9,787 nucleotides of DNA from NCBI GenBank assembly GCA_030148625.1, contig JASBTC010000063.1:1-9787 (forward strand). The letters run 5' to 3'. The notes beneath the pieces are model-generated. The model saw only the letters and a list, made by a program, of their open reading frames with translations, searched no databases and was not told where the DNA came from. Positions 6,991-9,787 of this stretch are shown here, in pieces. The translations under genes were made by a program, and so were the position numbers. Each line of letters starts with the position of its first letter. The stretch's first letter is position 1. Source of the DNA: Sphingobium sp. (GTDB lineage: Bacteria; Pseudomonadota; Alphaproteobacteria; Sphingomonadales; Sphingomonadaceae).

Positions 6991-7084
6991 AACACATAGA
7001 TGGCCAAGGCGGCGCTTTCGAAAGGCATTTGGCGATGCTCGAAAGCCTTTTGGACACACTCGAAAACGGTGCGGCCTATATCCT
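6988..7084 (+). promoter_or_regulatory. Activator-type regulatory element B upstream of the TonB receptor
   Basis: The order is the same as in element A: GTCAAC...GATGGCC (6988-7005; 15 of 18 bases match A), then three repeats headed by TCGAAA at 7018, 7039 and 7060, an exact 21-bp period, then CTATATCC (7076-7083). The last TCGAAA begins 94 bp before the receptor ATG, against 97 bp in element A. The first two repeats share TCGAAAG and TTTGG in phase, while the third is closest to the last repeat of A (TCGAAA, then GTG, GG and CTAT). The element lies in the divergent AraC/receptor promoter region. The tandem spacing on one helix face fits AraC-family half-sites; the binding protein is inferred. 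Confidence 0.65.
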
Positions 7085-7153
7085 CAGCATATTCCGGGGT
7101 CTCAAAAAACGTAACCGATCCGACCCGGCGGACCATATGCGGAGGTGGGGGAT

Positions 7154-9481
7154 ATGCGCGACAGGACCATAGCGATCGAGGGCGGCGAACGGGGGGCGAC
7201 GATCGCGCGAGCCAGGACGATCTGTCGCGCGTCGGCCAGCTTGCTTGCGCTGTGTCTCGCCGCGACCGTTGCCGAAGCCCAGGCACAAGCCAGGGCGCAA
7301 GCGCCGGCGACCACTGCCGAGCCGGATGACGCGACCTCTGGCGAGATCGTGGTGACCGCGAGCAAACGCGGCGAGAAGCTGCGCAACGTGCCGTCGGCGA
7401 TTACCGTGCTCGGCGGCGACGAACTCGACAATCTGGGCGTCCAGACGGTTCGCGATTATGCGACGCTGACGCCCGGCCTCGTCGTGGAAGACACCGGTGC
7501 CCCGGGCTATGGCAAGGTCTCCATCCGCGGGTTGACCACCGGCTCGCTCCAGCAATCCGCGACGACCGTCTATTATCTTGACGACGTGCCCTTTACGTCG
7601 AGTTCGGCCAATGGCGGCGGATCCTTCATCGCGCCGGAACCCGAACTCGCGGATATCGACCGCATCGAGGTGCTGAAGGGCCCGCAGGGCACGCTCTACG
7701 GTGCTTCGAGCCTTGGCGGCGTCATACGCCTGATTTCGAAGCGACCCGATCCATCGCACTTTTCCGGGAGCGCGCGGGCAGAGCTGACCGCGATCGATGG
7801 TGGCGGCACCGGCTATTCGCTGAGCAGCACCCTCAATATTCCGCTGGTATCGGATCGGCTGGCGGTCCGTGCGACCGGTTTCTACCGCCGCGCGCCGGGC
7901 TTTGTCGACAATATCGGCACCGGCACCAGGAACGTCAACGAGAGTGTCGCCAAGGGGGCCCGCCTCGCAATCGGCTGGACGCCGACCGATCGGCTGACCA
8001 TCGACGCCGTCGGCATGATCCAGGACATCGATACGAAGGGGCTAGCCGCCGAGCACGTCGCACCCGGCACATTCACGCCGGTTTACGGCACGCGCAAGTA
8101 CAGCAATTTTTTCAATGCACCGACGAATGTCAAATACCGCCTCGCTTCCATCACCGGTAAATATGACGTCGGCGTTGGCCAGGTGATCGCCACTGCAGCC
8201 TATCTTGAAAGCGAACTGCATGTCGACCGCGACGTAACCTCGACCTATGCGCCCTTCTTCCCGCTGTTCGGACAGTTCGGTTATGTTTATCCGGCAAACA
8301 CCGGGGCGGCCGTTCCCTCCACGATTCCCCAGAAGAAGAAGACCGCGGAACTGCGGTTCGTCTCCAATCGGCTCGGCCCGGTCGAATTCATCGTCGGCGG
8401 ATTCTATACCAAAGAGCGCTCTTCGATACCGACCGACATCGTCGCGCGCGACATGGCGACCAATACGCAACTTCCCGGAGCGCTGGGCTTCATTGTCCGG
8501 TCTCCCGTCGAGGACGCCTATGAAGAGCTCTCCGCCTTCGGCAATTTGACATTTTATCTGACGGACAATTTCGACGTCACGGGCGGCGTGCGCTATGCCC
8601 ACTATAAGGAGAATTTTACGTTCGCCTTCAGCGGCGTATATTATGACCTGTTCCTCGGTGGCCCGCAGCAGCTCCCGCCATTTGCAGGCAGCAACGACAA
8701 ACTGACCTATCTGGCGACATTGCGCTGGCGGCCGACCAGCACGCTCAGTGCATTCCTGCGTGCGGCGAGCGGCTTTCGGCCTGGCGGGCCGCAGCCTGCT
8801 GCGATTCTGCCGCCCGGCGCCCAGACCCAGATCAACCCCGATACCGTCTGGAATTACGAGGCCGGAATCAAGGCAGACATCATCGACAGGAAATTGAGCA
8901 TCCAGGCCTCGGCCTACCGGATCGATTGGAACGATATTCAACTCTATACGATTTTTCAGTCGCAGCAGCTGCTCGCCAACGCCGGCAAGGCCAGGGTGCA
9001 GGGCTTCGAACTCCAGCTGAACGCACGACCGACGCAGTTGCTGAGCATCGGCGCCAATGCCGGCCACACGGATGCACGGATCACACGGGTCGACCCGGGC
9101 GTCACTGCCTTGATCGGCGCAGCCGCGGGAGATCCAATTCCACAAACGCCGCGCTGGACGGTATCCGCGACCGCTGATCAGCTGATTCCGCTTGGTGACG
9201 ATCTCCAGGGACAATTGGGCGCGACGGTGCGGATGCAATCGCACAGGTACACATCCTATCCGAACAGCGTCAGCAATCCCAATGTGCGTCTGCCGGAAAT
9301 CACCACGGTCGATCTGCGTGCGGGTGTCCGTTACCAGCGCTATCAGCTGCAGTTGCGCGCCGAAAACATCTTCGATCGGAACGGGATAATCAGCTACACC
9401 TCTGCTGGGGCGAGTGCACCGGCAGAGGCCTATCTGATCCGGCCGCGCAGCTTCACCGTATCACTGAGCGCCGATTTCTAG
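7154..9481 (+). CDS. TonB-dependent outer-membrane receptor, complete
   Basis: A 775-residue protein, a normal length for the family. Residues 1-42 form a signal peptide (hydrophobic LLALCLAATVAEA, likely cleavage after AEA). The TonB box is EIVVTAS (64-70). The plug domain follows, with VPSAITVLGGDEL (79-91), VSIRGLTTG (122-130), YYLDDVPF (140-147) and DIDRIEVLKGPQGTLYGASS (167-186). The remainder is a 22-strand-type beta barrel ending in the aromatic residue of SLSADF, as expected for outer-membrane insertion. The ATG at 7154 has GGAGG eight bases upstream; a GTG nine bases earlier is in frame but would overlap this ribosome binding site. Regulatory element B lies upstream, and the divergent AraC gene is the likely regulator. 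The gene probably imports the compound handled by the esterase; I cannot name the ligand. No separate N-terminal signalling domain for an anti-sigma factor is present. Confidence 0.96.
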   Translation: MRDRTIAIEGGERGATIARARTICRASASLLALCLAATVAEAQAQARAQAPATTAEPDDATSGEIVVTASKRGEKLRNVPSAITVLGGDELDNLGVQTVRDYATLTPGLVVEDTGAPGYGKVSIRGLTTGSLQQSATTVYYLDDVPFTSSSANGGGSFIAPEPELADIDRIEVLKGPQGTLYGASSLGGVIRLISKRPDPSHFSGSARAELTAIDGGGTGYSLSSTLNIPLVSDRLAVRATGFYRRAPGFVDNIGTGTRNVNESVAKGARLAIGWTPTDRLTIDAVGMIQDIDTKGLAAEHVAPGTFTPVYGTRKYSNFFNAPTNVKYRLASITGKYDVGVGQVIATAAYLESELHVDRDVTSTYAPFFPLFGQFGYVYPANTGAAVPSTIPQKKKTAELRFVSNRLGPVEFIVGGFYTKERSSIPTDIVARDMATNTQLPGALGFIVRSPVEDAYEELSAFGNLTFYLTDNFDVTGGVRYAHYKENFTFAFSGVYYDLFLGGPQQLPPFAGSNDKLTYLATLRWRPTSTLSAFLRAASGFRPGGPQPAAILPPGAQTQINPDTVWNYEAGIKADIIDRKLSIQASAYRIDWNDIQLYTIFQSQQLLANAGKARVQGFELQLNARPTQLLSIGANAGHTDARITRVDPGVTALIGAAAGDPIPQTPRWTVSATADQLIPLGDDLQGQLGATVRMQSHRYTSYPNSVSNPNVRLPEITTVDLRAGVRYQRYQLQLRAENIFDRNGIISYTSAGASAPAEAYLIRPRSFTVSLSADF

Positions 9482-9539
9482 GGGTGAGCGCTCGGTTATC
9501 AGTATCGGGTCGGCCCTGTTCGGTGACAGGCGGCCCGGT

Positions 9540-9618
9540 GGCCGGTTTTCCGGTCTATCCGCGTCTGCATGTGAAGCTCGCCGTCAGCCCACCGGATCGA
9601 GTGCTATCCCTCGATCCG
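9540..9618 (+). terminator. Hairpins after the TonB receptor, weak terminator candidate
   Basis: Two hairpins lie between the receptor and the amidohydrolase. The first is GGCCGG/CCGGTC with a TTTT loop (9540-9555, one G-T pair). The second has perfect 9-bp arms, CGGATCGAG and CTCGATCCG, around an eight-base loop (9593-9618). Neither is followed by a T-run, so they may only attenuate transcription or stabilise the receptor mRNA, leaving read-through into the amidohydrolase possible. Confidence 0.35.
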
Positions 9619-9627
9619 CCGTCGGCC

Positions 9628-9637
9628 TGAGATCTCA
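9628..9637. promoter_or_regulatory. Short perfect palindrome before the amidohydrolase
   Basis: TGAGATCTCA is a 10-bp perfect palindrome about 30 bp before the amidohydrolase start codon, where an operator could sit. It is short enough to be chance. Confidence 0.2.
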
Positions 9638-9666
9638 TCAACCTTCAAAATCGAAGCGATTGGCAT

Positions 9667-9787
9667 ATGATCCTACTGGAAAACGCACGCATTTTTGACG
9701 GCGTGAATGGCGACTGCGCCGAAGGCATGTCGGTCCTTGTCGAGGACGGCGCGATCAGAGAGGTGTCTGATCGCGCGATTAAGGCTG
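9667..9787 (+). CDS. Amidohydrolase-superfamily protein, N-terminal fragment (continues past the right edge)
   Basis: Forty codons are visible from ATG at 9667. The stretch MILLENARIFDGVNGDCAEG, then MSVLVEDGAIREVSD, is the typical N-terminal beta-sandwich start of metal-dependent amidohydrolases of the imidazolonepropionase/prolidase-like group: a NARIFDG strand, then VLVEDGAIREV. The metal-binding HxH motif would come later and is outside the window, so activity cannot be judged. No strong ribosome binding site precedes the ATG (GAAG is about 12 bases away). The gene lies 185 bp after the receptor on the same strand, so it may belong to the same transcription unit. The family is fairly secure; the substrate (amide, ester or peptide-like) is unknown. 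Confidence 0.8.
   Translation, partial: MILLENARIFDGVNGDCAEGMSVLVEDGAIREVSDRAIKA

Noticed and set aside
6943..7059. In-frame extension of the AraC gene to an ATG at 7059
   Set aside because: The extra 39 codons would read through the repeats of element B, and the internal ATG at 6942 has a good ribosome binding site.
7018..7080. The 21-bp repeats as a CRISPR array or origin iterons
   Set aside because: There are only three units with no separate spacers, they are partly degenerate, no cas or rep gene is near, and the element sits at a fixed distance before start codons in two places.
7145..7153. GTG at 7145 as the receptor start
   Set aside because: It overlaps the GGAGG sequence that is ideally placed for the ATG at 7154 and has no ribosome binding site of its own.
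8042..9244. A 400-codon minus-strand open frame inside the TonB receptor
   Set aside because: It is antisense to a clear receptor barrel and has no ribosome binding site or recognisable domain; long antisense frames are common in GC-rich genes.

Overview
The window looks like chromosomal DNA of a sphingomonad-type alphaproteobacterium. The base composition is GC-rich, there are two different TonB-dependent receptors with the Ala/Gln-rich signal peptides and EIVVTA/DIVVTG TonB boxes common in Sphingomonadales, and a cytochrome b561 gene lies beside YceI genes. The genus is an inference from style; no rRNA or housekeeping marker is present.

Layout, left to right. (1) 1-979, minus: N-terminal part of a TonB-dependent receptor that runs off the left edge. 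(2) 980-1411: no gene, with a possible promoter for that receptor. (3) 1412-3450, minus: a two-gene operon of a YceI-type lipoprotein followed, 2 bp later, by a cytochrome b561 fused to a second YceI domain. (4) 3451-3772: no gene, with a promoter candidate for the operon. (5) 3773-4390, minus: a TetR-family regulator. (6) 4663-5607, plus: a Fes/IroE-like alpha/beta-hydrolase esterase. (7) 5740-6942, minus: an AraC-family regulator that converges on the esterase across a long hairpin. (8) 7154-9481, plus: a complete TonB-dependent receptor, divergent from the AraC gene. (9) 9667-9787, plus: the start of an amidohydrolase, cut by the right edge.

The most notable signal is regulatory. The regions upstream of the esterase and of the second receptor share a related element of about 100 bp: a GTCAAC...GATGGCC block, then TCGAAA-headed direct repeats at an exact 21-bp period, then CTAT(G/A)TCC. 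The last repeat begins 97 bp and 94 bp before the two start codons. A 21-bp period matches tandem half-sites of AraC-family activators, and the only AraC-family gene in view lies between the two targets. I infer a small regulon in which the AraC protein controls outer-membrane uptake (receptor) and ester hydrolysis (esterase), perhaps with the downstream amidohydrolase. The substrate is unknown. A siderophore is one possibility, given the esterase family, but the sequence does not prove it.
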